A stretch of 64,000 bases of DNA from NCBI GenBank assembly GCA_017311315.1, contig CM029640.1, positions 13,715,740 to 13,779,739 on the forward strand. The letters run 5' to 3'. This document shows, piece by piece, positions 22,471 through 34,634 of this stretch (position 1 is the first letter of the stretch; the number at the start of each line of letters is the position of its first letter). Position numbers and translations under genes: made by a program. The notes under the pieces are model-generated. The model was not told the origin of the DNA. It worked only from the letters and a program-made list of their open reading frames with translations, and did no database searches. Source of the stretch: Dendrocalamus latiflorus. Lineage: Eukaryota; Streptophyta; Magnoliopsida; Poales; Poaceae.

Positions 22471-24492
22471 AATACTTAATCATACAAAAATAGAACACTA
22501 GCAAGTGCATGGGTTGCCACTGAAATAGCGGTGAGAGTTGTGTTCTCCACAAGGACTAGATTGAGGCTACGGTACTCAGCTAAAGCTAGGTCAATCGAAA
22601 CAGGGGATAAAGCAGACAACTAAACCTAATATGACTATCGAATCAACTGAACGAACAAAAATAAAAAATGACCAAACAAAACCCTAGTCACAAGGAAAAA
22701 ACTACAAAAAAACTAAACGAATGAACAAACAAAGGATGACTGGACGGTCGACCGTGCAAATTGACGTCACACGACCAAATGAACAACATGACGATAGACA
22801 CGAACGAACATGACTATCGACTGACGACCTAACTAGCTACCAACCGTAAGACAAAATGAGGAAGTCAAGAAGCACTGGGGAGTCTAGAAGCATGGAGGGA
22901 GTCAAGAGAGAAAGAGGGGGAAGACGGTCGACGGCATACTAGACGATGTTGGTACAAAATAACACAAAGCACTACTATGAACGATCGTATGACTTAACTA
23001 TCGACAGGCCGCGAAAAAGAGAAAAGAGGGAGTCTAGAAGCAAGGAGGGGGTTTAGAAGCACAGAGAGAGTTGAGACAACACAGGGGAGGAAACAATCGA
23101 AGGCTAGCTAACTCGCACAAATTGACATACTAACACTAACAAAACTGAACAATACAGCTAATCTCAGAACAAGACTTACACTACTCCATAGAGTGGAACA
23201 TGCTCAAACAGTAGATCATCATAGGACTTCACAACAAACAGTCAAATCCACATCTACTAACAGAGAATACTAGTAAGAACCAATAGACCTGCCACTGAAG
23301 AAATTGCATGGCACTAATACTTATCTCAATCACAAACACAAATTCATATCCTCATAAATCACATATCACAATTTAACATTCACAGTGCAATAGAAATTAA
23401 CAAGCACTAATAGCAATTTAGTATAACAGTAATTGAGAACAACAAGTAGATAAGGGAAGAAGGATTGGAGCATGGACCGAGGGGTAGATGGTAGCAACAG
23501 AGGTAGCAAGGCCGGGTATGTAAAGGAAGTTGATCTTGCAGCAGTAGTCGTCAATGGTGGCTGGAGGAGTCAGTGTAGTGTGAAGGCACGGTGGCAGTGG
23601 GTGTCCTCCGGTGAGCTGTGGGTGGCGTCAATCTGGTGGCGCACTGGCGAGGTTCAGCGTCGGGGTCGACGGCTCAAGGAGGAGGGGTGGAGGTGATGGC
23701 AGCCAATGTGGGAAGATGGGGGCACTGTAGGGCAATGGAGTTATTTGGGAGGAGGGAGGAGAGGAGCAAAGGGGCGCTAGGGGAGAAGCAAATGCTGAGC
23801 TCTGATGTGGTGTTACTAATGGAGGGAGTGCAGAGGAGAGAAGTGGCCGCCGGCATGGAAGATTTGGGGTGACCAGAGGAGGGAGGCGTTGTGGCGTAGA
23901 AATGGGAGATGGCGGCAGTGCACGGGTGGAGGAGAAGTAGTGGCGTGGTGGGAGAGTGAGGAGAGGCGATGGCAGGTGATGGTCGGTAGAGGAGAAGGAA
24001 GGGCATGCTGGCAAGCTGGCCTGGCCTTGCCGATGGCTGGAGGTGGTGAAGAACGGGGAGGAGAAGCAAGGGAGATCTAAGGAAGAAAGAAAGGAAATGC
24101 CAGGCTTAGCCTTGATATTTTTTTTGCAGCTAGGGTTCTTGAGGCCGGTGGAAATTTTTTTGGTAAGTTTGCTTTTTAGTACTCGGAGTTAAGTGAAATT
24201 GCAATGATCTCTTTCTCACTCTTTGGATATTTTATGTTTTTGCCCTCCGAAAGTCCGATTTCATTGCAGGAAGATCTTACGCTTTCACGGTGATGCGTAC
24301 ATCCGTACGGAGTAGCCTCGAAAGTCCAGATTTGTTGTTTATGCGCCTTGATCGCGCCGACCTACGAAAAATCACAAAAAATGTAAAGTTGTCCAATTCG
24401 ACCAATTAATTATTAGAAAGCGTGTAGATGATAAATGGTCCCAAATTGCAAAAAAAATATATGGGTAAAATATAGGTAAATATATGTAAAAT
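22471..24492 (-). repeat. Right (5') LTR of the minus-strand element
   Basis: It extends from the primer-binding site to the end of the block shared with 15405-15655. It contains no credible gene. The Gly/Arg-rich open frames at 23470-24080 lie in purine-rich DNA and are compositional. Confidence 0.5.
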
Positions 24493-26145
24493 TTAGAGCA
24501 ACCTCTTGAGACCATTTATCTCATAAATCTCATAAAGCTCTCAATCTAATTGCTAAGTTTTTAATTAAAGATTAGAGCAACCTCTTGAGACCTTAATCTT
24601 GCTGTGTACAAAGTTTTATGGCCAATTTATCTTTGAATCAAAAGTTCTGTGGAGTTTGGATCTGGCGGTCGTGCGCTCTCTACTTTCCTCTGTTCTTCTG
24701 TGAAAGTTATGACTGCTTCCAGTTTCGACCATGGTCAAGACTCAGATTGCTTCGTGTCTGATTTTGATCGCATTTGTTTTCGATAGCTCGATAGTCATAG
24801 ATCTCGTGGTCGTGTGCCTCCACTGCCTTACGAGTTGTTACGACTGCAGACGGTTATGAGTGCTCGACAGTCTTCGACCACATCTCATAACTAATTTGAT
24901 TTATCCGATGTAGCTGCCTGCTGTGACATGTGGGATTGAACGCAAAGCCATCTTGGCTATTATCTTCCCACGAGCATGATTAGTTCATCTGTTCAATCTC
25001 AAGTCTCTGTTCTTGTGCGTCTTTAATCAAATCTTAAAAAGGTCTCAACTCGCTTACTAAATTTTCAATCCAAGATGGGATTAGCTTCCTGAGACTTTAA
25101 GTTACTTGCGTACACATTTCTGAGGCCATGTGATCTCTGAATCAAAAGTTTTGATGTTTTTAGATCTAGTGGTTGTGTGTCTTTTCTGTTACTTCAAGTC
25201 ATTCATGACCACAACTAATCTCCTCAATGGCCTTAAGTAGTGTAGTCGGGCGCCTCTGGTACTTCTAGTCATTTATGACCACATCTGCTTTCTATCGTCC
25301 AATGGTCCTAAGTCGTGTGGTCGCGCTCCTCTGCAACATCTAGTCGTTCACGATCGCAACGGTTTCGATCGCTCAATGGTTGTAGATCTCTTGGTCACAT
25401 TTTGAACTATTACGACCACATACTAGTTTTCGACTATATGTGTTTTCTGTGCGCACCTTGGTCATTGACTACGGTGGTGTTGACCACACACTAGTCTTCA
25501 ACCACGTTGTTTACGATTGTGTCGGTCTTAGACAGCGTTGGTTTCCGACCACTCATTGGTCCTGAACTACACTGGTCTTTCGACCACACATTGGACATTG
25601 ACAATGTTGGTATCACCAACATCGGTCTTCGACAACGTTGGTGTTTGACCGCGTTGGTTTCGACCATGCTGGTTTTGACCATGTTGGTTATGACCACGCT
25701 GGTTTCAACAATGTTGGTTACAACACCGTTAGTTTCGACCATGTTGGTTACGTCCACGTCGGTTACGACCATGTTGGTTACGACCACGTTGGTTATGACC
25801 ACGTTCGTTTTGACCATGTTGGTTACAACCACGTTGGCTTTGACCACGTTGTCTGCTTCGACCATGTTGTTTGTCCTTCGACCACGTTGTCTGTCTTTCG
25901 ACCACATTACTTTCCCTACTGACCAATGGTATTTAGTTTGACTGACCGGTGTCTCTCGACCACGTTGTGCTCTGATCTAGTCATACTGAGTTATGTGTTT
26001 CTCTGTTTTCAAGTAGACCTAATATCCTAATCTTCATAGCTTTGTAGCTATTGGAGAAAAATGAATATGTGAATATTTGGAGGAAAAATCTTTAGGCACC
26101 ATTCACCCCCCCCCCCCTCTGTTGCCTGTCTGGTCCTACAGATTC
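24493..26145 (+). mobile_element. Copia-like LTR and leader fragment
   Basis: The end of this stretch (CACCATTCACCCC then CTGGTCCTACA, about 26098-26145) matches the sequence that typically sits between a copia 5' LTR and its tRNA-Met primer site in grasses. It is cut off before TGGTATCAGAG and is fused directly to a gypsy RNase H fragment on the other strand. A near-repeat ATTAGAGCAACCTCTTGAGA starts near 24493 and near 24571. No protein is encoded. Confidence 0.4.
25490..25950. repeat. Degenerate 15-bp minisatellite (GTTGGTTACGACCAC-like)
   Basis: About 25-30 imperfect units of roughly 15 bp, with sparser relatives from about 25200. Because the period is divisible by three, both strands give repetitive open frames (FDHVGYDHVGY-like and VVTNMVETN-like). 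I regard these as by-products. Confidence 0.75.
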
Positions 26146-29100
26146 CAAGACCACCTCAGCCCTCGAGCCACATAGTGTAAGCGACCCATCAAAGTACATC
26201 ATCCATTGGTCGTGGGTGTTGTACTGGGGATCCTGAGTGGCTTCAGGATTTGTCCATTCAGCGACAAAGTTTGCCAAGATCTAGGATTTAATGGCTGGTT
26301 AGGACATGAAATGGAGGTTGAACTCCCCATGTTCTACTAACCAATTTGCCATGCATCCCACTGTTTCCCTGTTCTGGAGGACCTCTCCTAAGGGAAACGT
26401 AGATAGCACAATAATTTTGTGCACCTAAAAATAATACCTTAGCTTCCTCAAAGACATGAGGAGGGCATATAAGAGTTTTTAGACCTGAGGGTAGCGCTAC
26501 TTAGGCCCATGTAAGACTTCACTTGCATATTAGACCGGTCATTGGACGCCTTCGCATTCTATGACCAGTACTGCACTTGCTGCCTATGGCGTGGCAGATA
26601 GATATATTAAGAGTGTCTCACCTGGTTTTAGAGAAACCAGAATAGGAGCACTCATAGGATATCTCTTAACATCCTCGAAGGCATCATTAGCCTCTTTCGA
26701 CCACTCGAAACCCTTGTGTTTCCTTAGAAGCATGAAGAAAGGAAGTCCTTTCTCTCCCAGTTGTGCGATAAAATGACTTAGAGCTGCTATGCACCTGGTG
26801 AGTTATTGAACTTCTTTCTTAGTGGTCAGAGGGCGCATCTACTTGATGGCCTTGATCTTTCTAGGATTTGCCTTAATACCTCTTGCCGAAATAAGGAACC
26901 TCAGCAACTTTCCTAAAGAAACTCCGAACACACACTTCTCAAGATTTGAGTTTCAAGTAGTACTTTTTAAGGTTGTCCGATGTCTCCTATAAGTTTGAAA
27001 TGTGATTAAGTCATTTGATGATTTTTACGACTAGAGCATCTACATAGGGTTTCAAGTTTCAGCCCATTTGATGTATAAAAGTCAAATGCATCAAATACTG
27101 AAAAGTTGGACCAACATTTTTGAAGCCAAATGGCATTTTGACATAGCAAAATGCTCCATAATAAATGCGGTCTTCTCTTCATCTTCTAAAGACATACTAA
27201 TCTGGTGATAACCAGAGTATGCATCTAGAAAACTTAGCATTTTCACAACCAGTAGTAGAGTCAACCAATTGATCAATACGAGAAAGCAGAAAATCATCTT
27301 TTGGACAAGCTTTATTTAAATCGGTATAGTTCATACACATACGCCACTCAACATTAGACTTCTTAACCATTACAGGATTAGCCAACCACTCTGAGTGATC
27401 GACTTCTCTTATAAAACCTGCTTTTAGCAACTTGTCCAATTCTGATATGATAGCTTCTCATCGATCTGGTGCAAATCTCTATAATTTTTGTTTTACAGGC
27501 TTCTTATCAGGCTATAGAGCTAGTTTGTGCACGATCACCTCCTTGGGGAACCCGGGCATGTCAAATGGCTGCCACGTGAACACATTTATATTTGCATAGA
27601 GGAATGTGACGAGGGCATCTTCCTATGTAGGGTCGAAATTAACCCTGATGCGAATGGTATTTGAAGGCTCCGCTGGGTCCAAAGGAACCTCTTTGACTTC
27701 CTCGCTCAGCTTTGGTGCAGCTTTAGGCTTCGAGTGCTTAGTCAAAGGCTGTGTCTAGGTAGCTTCTCGAGTCAGTAACTGGCCGACCGTCTCAAGGGAC
27801 ATGCAATCGCATGTTAGCACCATTTTCTTATCACATCGAATTGTGATCACTCCCTTGGAACCTAGCATCTTAAGATATTGATACGCATAGTGAGTGATAA
27901 TCAGAAAGCGTGCTAGAATTGGTTGTCCAAGTGTGGTGTTATAAGCCGTGTTGTAGTCGACCACATCAAAGGAGACTTTCTCTGTCCTAAGGTTGCCCAG
28001 AGACCTGAACATAACAGGCAGAGCAACTTGGCCAATGGTCTTGGCCGAAGATCTTAGTACGATCCCATAAAATGAATGTCGTATAGGCATTATTCTGGTA
28101 CAAGGAACTTGCATCTCGTCCAAAGCCATTACAAATAAAATTTTTAAAGAACTTCCACCATCAATCAACACGCGATTCACTCGGTAGTTATTGATGGTGG
28201 ATTCGACCACTATCAAAAACTGAGCTGGTTGAGTGGAAGGGATCGGACAATCACTTTTCTCAAAAGAGATGGTGATTTTCGACTACTTAGGAAGATTATT
28301 AACAAGAGAAGGGTCAATGGAGTTTACCTCTTGCTCGACAACTTTGTACTATCGTTTTGACTTGTATGCCGAGGATCCTCCACAGGTGTGCTCTATGGTG
28401 TGCTTCGGATCCTAGAACAACATCTCCTCATCATCTTTCGATTGCTTCCGACCACTCATTTGCCCTACCTATTTGAGTGCAGGGAATGGCCCTTTGCTGG
28501 AGTAATAGTCCTTGAGTTTTCGTTGGAAAACTCGGTAATTACGAGGGTCATGCCCCTCCTTGTGGAGAGGGCACCACCTTGGCTTGTTATCTTTCCACAC
28601 AAGCGCTTTGCCCTTGTCCCAATCAGAGTATTGCTTGGGGTTCCGACAATAGAAAGAGCTCGTACCTGGCATGTGCTGGCTGACATCGACCCCCGATGCG
28701 TCGCCTTCGTCCCGGACATGGCTCCCCACTGAAGGTATCGTCCCCAGAGGAGGTAGGGGAACAGCCGAAGGGGGTGGTGGTGTGTCGGCCTCCGAACTCG
28801 ACTCCTCCAAGACCCCCATAGAAATATGATACCATGTGATTGGGGCCGCAATGGGGGAACTCACGTGCGCATGCCTTGTCGGACGACTCAGCGAAGATAC
28901 AGAGGCAGGTGGCACAGGGGGTGGCAAGGCCACAAGCATGGCTAGTGGAGGCCCCGTGCCCTTGGCCATGACAGGGTGCCCTTGGCTCAATACTAGGCTG
29001 GTCCTTGCCCACATCCGCCGAGCACTCCGCCCCAAGAGACGCCCCTCCACTGCGGAGGAGTTCGGCGGGACGATGATGCGCCCGTGCCACCTTTGTCACC

Positions 29101-29153
29101 GTCGTCGTCGTCACCATCATCATCCTTGGCTTCCTCGCTCTCCTCCTCCGCAT
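26146..29153 (-). pseudogene. Ty3/gypsy pol and gag remnant
   Basis: On the minus strand, from right to left, there is a gag C-terminus with a damaged zinc knuckle (CPLHKEGHDPRNY, about 28535-28573, last Cys replaced by Tyr). A retropepsin follows (27755-28216) with VLIDGGSSLKILF, its Asp at about 28160-28162. An RT start (27197-27439, LLKAGFIREV and WRMCMNYTDLNKACP) leads to a second RT piece (27091-27240, LDAYSGYHQISM). An RNase H fragment (26146-26277, MADFVAEWT-like and MMYFDGSLT) is last. The arrangement is typical of chromovirus-unrelated Tat/RIRE2-like gypsy elements in grasses. Frames change several times and the integrase is absent, so it is dead. Confidence 0.8.
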
Positions 29154-29901
29154 CAGACCTTCGACTCGGCAGGGCTAGGAGGGGCCAAAGAGAGGCACAG
29201 CCGCGATAACCAAAGCTGAGCCCCTATGCTCACCCAGCTTGGCATCCTGACCACCTATACCACACCCACGACCGCCACTGAGGGTAGGCATGAGGCACTT
29301 GGGCATGGCGATGCCTAGGGCTTTGCACACACGGTTGATGCGCAAGCTGCCTGAGGTTGCCAACGCCTGAAGGTTGTGCTCCTTATGGATGTATGGTCTA
29401 AGGAACAAGCACGCGGCATGCTCCTCCTCCGCCGACAACAACACTATGAGTACACGAGGTTAGCAGGCAAAGCAGAGTGCGGGTTAACGGCAGTGCTACG
29501 GAGCATAGGGATTACCAGGACCTGTAGGCTTCACCAGTGTCATCAGCAAGGGGCGAAAGTCGTCCACCTGAGCAGGGCCTCTCCATACCTCCCATCACCG
29601 GGCCAACGAGGATACACGGAGCATGTAGAACTCCTCAGCACAGTCTCATATATTCAACCAAAGGGCGATCGCGAGGAGCCTTTGGATTCAGGTCTCGTCA
29701 TCTCGGTCAAGCGCCATGCGGGGTGACTCAACAAAGTCCATGAGGTGGCCAGTGAAGTGGAGGCTACTGTCGTGCTTGGTCTTATGATAAAACCATCGCT
29801 CCATCCAATGGGACTCCCACTTTGTCCTTGTGGAATTCACGAGGAAGCCCTTCGAGGCCGTACTGTAGAGCTAAAAACTAATGCTACACAATTTTGGAAT
29901 A
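29154..29901 (-). other. Gypsy gag/leader region, no intact frame
   Basis: Located between the zinc-knuckle part and the N-terminal retrotransposon-like domain. Several short frames in both strands, none recognised. Confidence 0.3.
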
Positions 29902-30276
29902 CTAACCATGCATGAGACGCTTCAGTTGGAAGTGTGCATCATGCAGTGACGCGAAGACCGCCATGGTGGGGATGGTCCCCTTCGAACAGGCCGCCCAGGC
30001 ATAGACAACAAGGTACGCGATGGTGTTGGACGTCAGCTGCTTGAGCTCTAGTTTGTACAACCACAGGAGATCGCCAACGAAGCATGCAGTAGGAATGTGG
30101 AGCCCGACATTGAAGTAAGAAGCAAACATGATCGTCTTGCTCTCTTGTGGCCGTAGCTCGACCTCCTCACCGCCAAGGAGGCACACGGCCTCCCGGGATG
30201 TAATCTTGTCGTCGCGTACGAGGGACTCCACCAGCTCCTCCGTCACGATCGATGGGCCTAGAGTGTTGATGAACAC
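29902..30276 (-). pseudogene. Putative gypsy-type transposon N-terminal domain (PF04195-like)
   Basis: The 124-residue frame contains IMFASYFNVGLHIPTACFVG followed by LLWLYKLELKQLTSNTI. This is the pattern of the plant 'putative gypsy type transposon' domain (aromatic-rich, F-x-x-GL-x-hP, then YxhELxxLxPN). It is truncated at both ends and lies upstream of the gypsy gag/pol in the same orientation. Its function in the family is unknown. It may be part of the same element's gag or an additional reading frame. Confidence 0.5.
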
Positions 30277-30981
30277 ACCACCGGACTTCCCCGTCGCCTT
30301 CCATCGCTTACAACGGCCACCTCTAAGTGTTTGTCCCCACTATCTCGGCTGCTCGATGAAGCTGACGCCCCACTATGCCCACAGTGGTCACTCGCATGCA
30401 CCATCTCAATAGGCAGGCACACAATGGTGAGTAGACAGGTAGCAAGAAGATCGTCGAGAAAGGAGCAGCAGCAAGCAAAAAACATTCAAGAAATAGAAGG
30501 AAGACGAGAGTGAAAGTGGCAAGCAAATAGCACAAAGAGGAATTGGTTGCACGGTTAAAAGAAGACGAGACAACGCCATTAAATGCCCAAGCATCGGGCA
30601 TGGGAATCAAGAGGACGAGCGCTACGCATGGACTATTGCGGCGCCTCGTATCGTGAAAGTTGAAAAACCAACCGCCGCCACGTGTAGTGCGGTAACCGTC
30701 ACCATGTCCAACCCGGTCTCAAGAGCTAACACACACGCCAACCAGTAGGTGCCATTTTGATGGGAATTTAAAGAGGCATCGATTCGATGGGCCAAAGGGG
30801 TGGAAGGGGCCAAGATACACCAAGCATAGTCTCGGCCCACGAAAAAACAAGGCCCCTCAACCATGAGGGACTACTGGTGGAGAAGGGCCCCCACCTTGGC
30901 CCAATCGGCCCATCATGCCAGCAGCCTAGACGCCTGGCCTGGTAAGAAGTATAGACTAGGGAAATATCAAGCTTACCCCTG

Positions 30982-30989
30982 TATATATA
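30982..30989 (-). promoter_or_regulatory. TATA-like box in the presumed gypsy 5' LTR
   Basis: On the minus strand the sequence reads TCTATATATACAGGGGTA, a pattern typical of gypsy LTR promoters. It points toward the gag/pol at 30.3-26.1 kb. The LTR itself is interrupted by the hAT element at 31004. Confidence 0.4.
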
Positions 30990-31003
30990 GACCTGATAGG
31001 GAT

Positions 31004-31655
31004 TAGGGGTGCAAACGGAGCGGATATGGACGGTATTGCTCATCCCGTATCCTTTTTCATATTTTTTTTGTCGGAATCGGAGTCGAACACGAATAGTGCC
31101 GGATATGAATACGAATGTGAATATTCTCGGTCACGAATACGGAGAGAATACATGCCGCTCCGAATACGGTTAGTTTTGGTCACGAATATTTCATCAGATA
31201 ATGTGCGAAAGCAAATTTCACATGGTGACAGAGACAAATTAAGCAAACTGAGATCTAATACGAGTGTACCGACGTTGCAACAGCCACCGAAACAAGCAAT
31301 CTTATATAAATAAATGATGCTATATTTCAAGAAGAGTCGAAGATCCCACCTGGCTGGCAGAGAGGCCAGGTATCCGACTCCGTTTCCGTATCTGGTAACT
31401 ATCCGAGTAACTATCCGGTAACTATCCGGAAAAATATCCGGATAGTTTCGTATCTGTCGGATAATGCTTTTTCCGAATCTGTTTTCGTATCCGACAAAAA
31501 ATATCCGAATCCGTTTCCGTATCCGATAAAAAATATCCGAATCCGTTTCCATATCCGACAAAACCTTCGGATATATGAAAATTTACTCCAAATTATATCC
31601 GAATTAAAACAGATGGATAGATGGTCGGAAAATATCCGCCCTATTTGCACCTCTA
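31004..31655. mobile_element. Non-autonomous hAT element, 652 bp, 8-bp TSD
   Basis: The termini TAGGGGTGCAAA (31004) and the complement of TAGAGGTGCAAA (ending 31655) are flanked by ATAGGGAT at 30996-31003 and 31656-31663. The interior is dense in ATCCGAATCCG/CGGATA-type motifs near both ends, suggestive of transposase-binding repeats. No transposase is encoded. Confidence 0.92.
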
Positions 31656-31663
31656 ATAGGGAT

Positions 31664-33380
31664 GCTCATGTAACTTCAAGTAGGGGGAATAGCAAGTTTA
31701 TCCCTATAAGTATAGACTCAGGTAGAGATAGTTATATAATAAGCCTCTCCGTGGCTATAAGTATGTACCTTAGTGCGTCATAGAGAAGGAACAACACAGG
31801 TTTTGGGAAAAGATATCGGTGTTCTAAACAAGCATCCTATACACATTTCCCCAGGCATATATAGCTCAGGGCAGCCCCTTTAAGGCCTCTTCAGTACCCT
31901 TTTATTTGCTGTTTGGTCTATAATCACAACAAAAAAGTTGAAGGGTAGTCATCAGTGGCACGAGGGAGTGATCGGAGGTCACACCGCAGGTGGGCACGCA
32001 CGGAGGTGACTCCTTGAGCGGGCCAGGAGCCATGAGATTTAGGGCCAGAACTACTGATATGTGGAGGGTCCTCCCACATCACTTTCAATGGTTGTTCCTA
32101 CATGATCAGGCAACCGAAACTATATTAGCAATCCTAAAAAAACACACCGGTTCCTTTTTGCCTTTTTGATTTGTCACTGAAATTCTTCTGAGCCTAAGCC
32201 ACCCCTGTCCTGCAAAAGAACCAGTCCCCCAAGCATCACAACACAATCACAACAGGGCGCAGACAAATTAACTTAAAACACCTACCACCAGATCAGTAGA
32301 AAGCAACTGACAACAGTGAGCCCAACAGCCTGTGTCAATTTGCCCTCACTTAGCATATCAAACTCCTGCACACGAAACCACAAACCCGAATACAATATCA
32401 CAGACACTCGACATGACCACGCATGTAACAAGAGTGATGGATGAAGTGTACAAACACTTCGGTGGTTGGATCTCTAGCTTGGGTATGCCCTCCAACTTCT
32501 TGAACTGAATGCTACTGTGCTGTGCAGTTTGCGCACAAGCTTCCAGGATGTACCACTTTTTAGTAGCAAAAATGCATCCAAGTAGGAAATTTTGATTCCA
32601 GCAATGTCGACCTTTGTATTTCAGTGAGCTATTAATTACGAGATCAAAACAGGGTGCAGCTAAAATAGAATAAGAGAACTTTAGGTTGATTTGATTGCCC
32701 TGCATGTAGTCTATGACCCCCAATTTTGTTTAATATTTTAGCACAATTAACATGTAACATCAATTCCTTTGTGTTATCGATTGAGCCATCCCAGTCCAGA
32801 ACACAAACTGAAGCTGTCTTGTACAAGCTGTACTTTCAGTTACTTCTCTTCCAGTTGCAGTTGCTGCTCATATGTTTTATTTGGTTGTCTTCCAAAGTTT
32901 TTTCACACTACTGATCATATCCAGAAAATCTTCATTACTTGTGAAATGTAACACTCAGAATAAACATTCAATTGAGCAATATCTTATTTGCATTACAGTC
33001 AACTTCGGAAGATCCAGTGCTAGATCTGGTTGGAAGGTGGAACACACTACAGGAAACAGGCTTTTATAGTGAAATGAACAGAGGTTCTTTCAATCCAACT
33101 TCTAAAAATTGTGCCACTTAGATCTATCCACCAAAGTCCATTCAATTGCATTTCTACGCTTATTATTTGCAAACTGACTTTGCAACAAGGAAATGCCAAC
33201 TCTGTTTTGTAGTGGCAAATCAGAATTACACAAACTGTGTTGAGAGCAATGACCAGATTGTAAAGACAGGAATCCAAAACGGCATACAACGTTACCTCAT
33301 CACAGAAAAAAAGCATGCCGTAGCAGAAATCATACCCACCGAAGATATTACAATGCTAGCTCGCAAAGAACAGAGTGGGG
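31664..33380. other. Gypsy LTR end and downstream flank of the F-box gene
   Basis: The first about 200 bp continue the LTR-like sequence interrupted by the hAT element. From about 32300 the sequence is ordinary AT-rich DNA and probably includes the 3' UTR and terminator of the minus-strand F-box gene. A 121-codon minus-strand frame at 32358-32723 has no recognisable domain and I do not call it. Confidence 0.35.
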
Positions 33381-34634
33381 TCATTCCTCTTGATCATGCC
33401 CTGCGTTCAGTGCAGGGAAGGTGGGAGGCCAGGCCATCATAAAGGGAGAGATACTCACGGGGCCAGAAAGCCCAGAATCATCCGGCGTCCTCTGATACAC
33501 CTTCTCAACCATCCTGCTCCTCAGATGCACATGAACGACAACACCACTTGCCTCATGATCCAAGAACACAAACTCGACATTGTCCCCGACCGCAACCACC
33601 TGAACACGACCACCATTTTCAGGCACCCAGCTATGGTCCGCGAGACAACGTTTGCAGGCCTCACGCACGCAGAATGTGTCCACCAGCACCCAGCCACCGC
33701 CTGCACCATCGCCACGGCCCATCGTGTTGAGCCAGACGCTGAGCTGAAACCCTTTTGCAGAGACGAGGTAGAACCCGGAATCCTCCGCGCGTGAGAGCCT
33801 GAAGTCGCTCCGCAATCCATCCGGGAGCTCGAGAACGAAGAAGCGTGAGGCGGCCAAATCCAAACCCAGGATGTAATCCCCAGAGGTGGTCTTCATGTAG
33901 ACCTTGCCGTGGACGGGCGGCAGCATGTCGTAAAAGTCAGTTCCAGGCTCCGGGAGCTCCATCGCCACTGTGGTAGGGGCACCCCAGCCGCCGGACCGCA
34001 AGACGTACACTTCCGCGAAGACCTTCCGCCCGACCTTCCACAGTTCCACAAAGGTGATGCCGTCGCCTGCGCCATCCTCGGGGAGGAACATACCATGAAG
34101 GCCTGCTTCAATGTCGTTGTCCTCTGTTTCATAGTCACATCCGGGCAGCGGGGTCAGCGGGAGGAGGGTTACGGGCTTCCCGGCGTGCAGCAGCGTGAGG
34201 AGGGCGTGCAGCGACGAGAAGACGGCACTGGATATGCCGTCGTGGAAGAACTCGACGATGAGGCGGCCGTTCCGGCAGTCCCTGAGGTTCGGAGTCTTGC
34301 TGGCGAAGGCGTCGTAGCGGGATGAAACGGCGCGCCGCAAGGGGGCGGCGAGCTCCGGGGGCTGCGGGAGCGGCACGAACTCATACGACCGGTAGGGGTG
34401 GCCGGCGTAGAAGCCGAGGAGGCGCGGCGGGTGGCGCGCGCGGAAGCGGCGGAGGAAGGCCTGGTCGGAGGCGTGGCGAAGCCAGCGCTTGGAGACGAGG
34501 GCGGCGCGGACGAGGCAGGTGGGGAAGCCGAGCCGGAGCAGTATCTCGCGGAGGAGGTCGTCGTCGCCGATCACCGCCGCCATCGCGGAGTCCGGCGGCT
34601 GCCGGGAGCGCGGCGCCCCTTGGTTCGCTTCCAT
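33381..34634 (-). CDS. F-box domain protein
   Basis: This is a single-exon, 417-residue host gene. The F-box lies at about residues 22-65 (DDLLREILLRLGFPTCLVRAALVSKRW split as LLREILLRLGF and ALVSKRWLRHAS). The family acts as the substrate-recognition subunit of SCF ubiquitin ligases by binding SKP1 through the F-box. The remainder resembles the large grass F-box group with a beta-propeller-like C-terminal half (RLLGFYA, DCRNGRLIVEF, WKVGRKVFAEVYVL). No kelch or LRR motifs are obvious. The start at 34634 has A at -3 and G at +4. A second in-frame ATG at residue 18 directly precedes the F-box. Codon use is GC-rich, typical of monocot genes. It ends in a TGA at 33381-33383. It is the only clearly intact host gene here. 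The target is unknown. Confidence 0.93.
   Translation of the reverse strand: MEANQGAPRSRQPPDSAMAAVIGDDDLLREILLRLGFPTCLVRAALVSKRWLRHASDQAFLRRFRARHPPRLLGFYAGHPYRSYEFVPLPQPPELAAPLRRAVSSRYDAFASKTPNLRDCRNGRLIVEFFHDGISSAVFSSLHALLTLLHAGKPVTLLPLTPLPGCDYETEDNDIEAGLHGMFLPEDGAGDGITFVELWKVGRKVFAEVYVLRSGGWGAPTTVAMELPEPGTDFYDMLPPVHGKVYMKTTSGDYILGLDLAASRFFVLELPDGLRSDFRLSRAEDSGFYLVSAKGFQLSVWLNTMGRGDGAGGGWVLVDTFCVREACKRCLADHSWVPENGGRVQVVAVGDNVEFVFLDHEASGVVVHVHLRSRMVEKVYQRTPDDSGLSGPVSISPFMMAWPPTFPALNAGHDQEE

Larger units (their letters stand above)
15405..24492 (-). mobile_element. LTR retrotransposon on the minus strand, split by a nested solo LTR
   Basis: The segments 15405-15655 and about 24245-24492 are direct repeats with clear similarity (shared AAGTCCGATTTCAT and TACGCTTTCACGG), as expected of LTRs. 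A primer-binding-site-like sequence lies at 22451-22470 on the minus strand. Purine-rich sequence next to the left LTR, on the minus strand, suits a polypurine tract. The left LTR is truncated at about 15400, where LINE sequence begins. Internal coding traces are minus-strand gag/pol-like. A line near 17500 (LKLLPDHLRFDFLG) resembles the protease-to-RT linker of Athila-type gypsy elements. No RT or integrase was found, so the element is non-autonomous or deleted. Confidence 0.65.

Noticed and set aside
25491..25941. Repetitive open frames on both strands in the minisatellite
   Set aside because: A 15-bp period keeps frames open by arithmetic; no start context or domain.
32358..32723. 121-codon minus-strand frame downstream of the F-box gene
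   Set aside because: No recognisable domain, and AT-rich composition matches a 3' flank; length alone is not enough.
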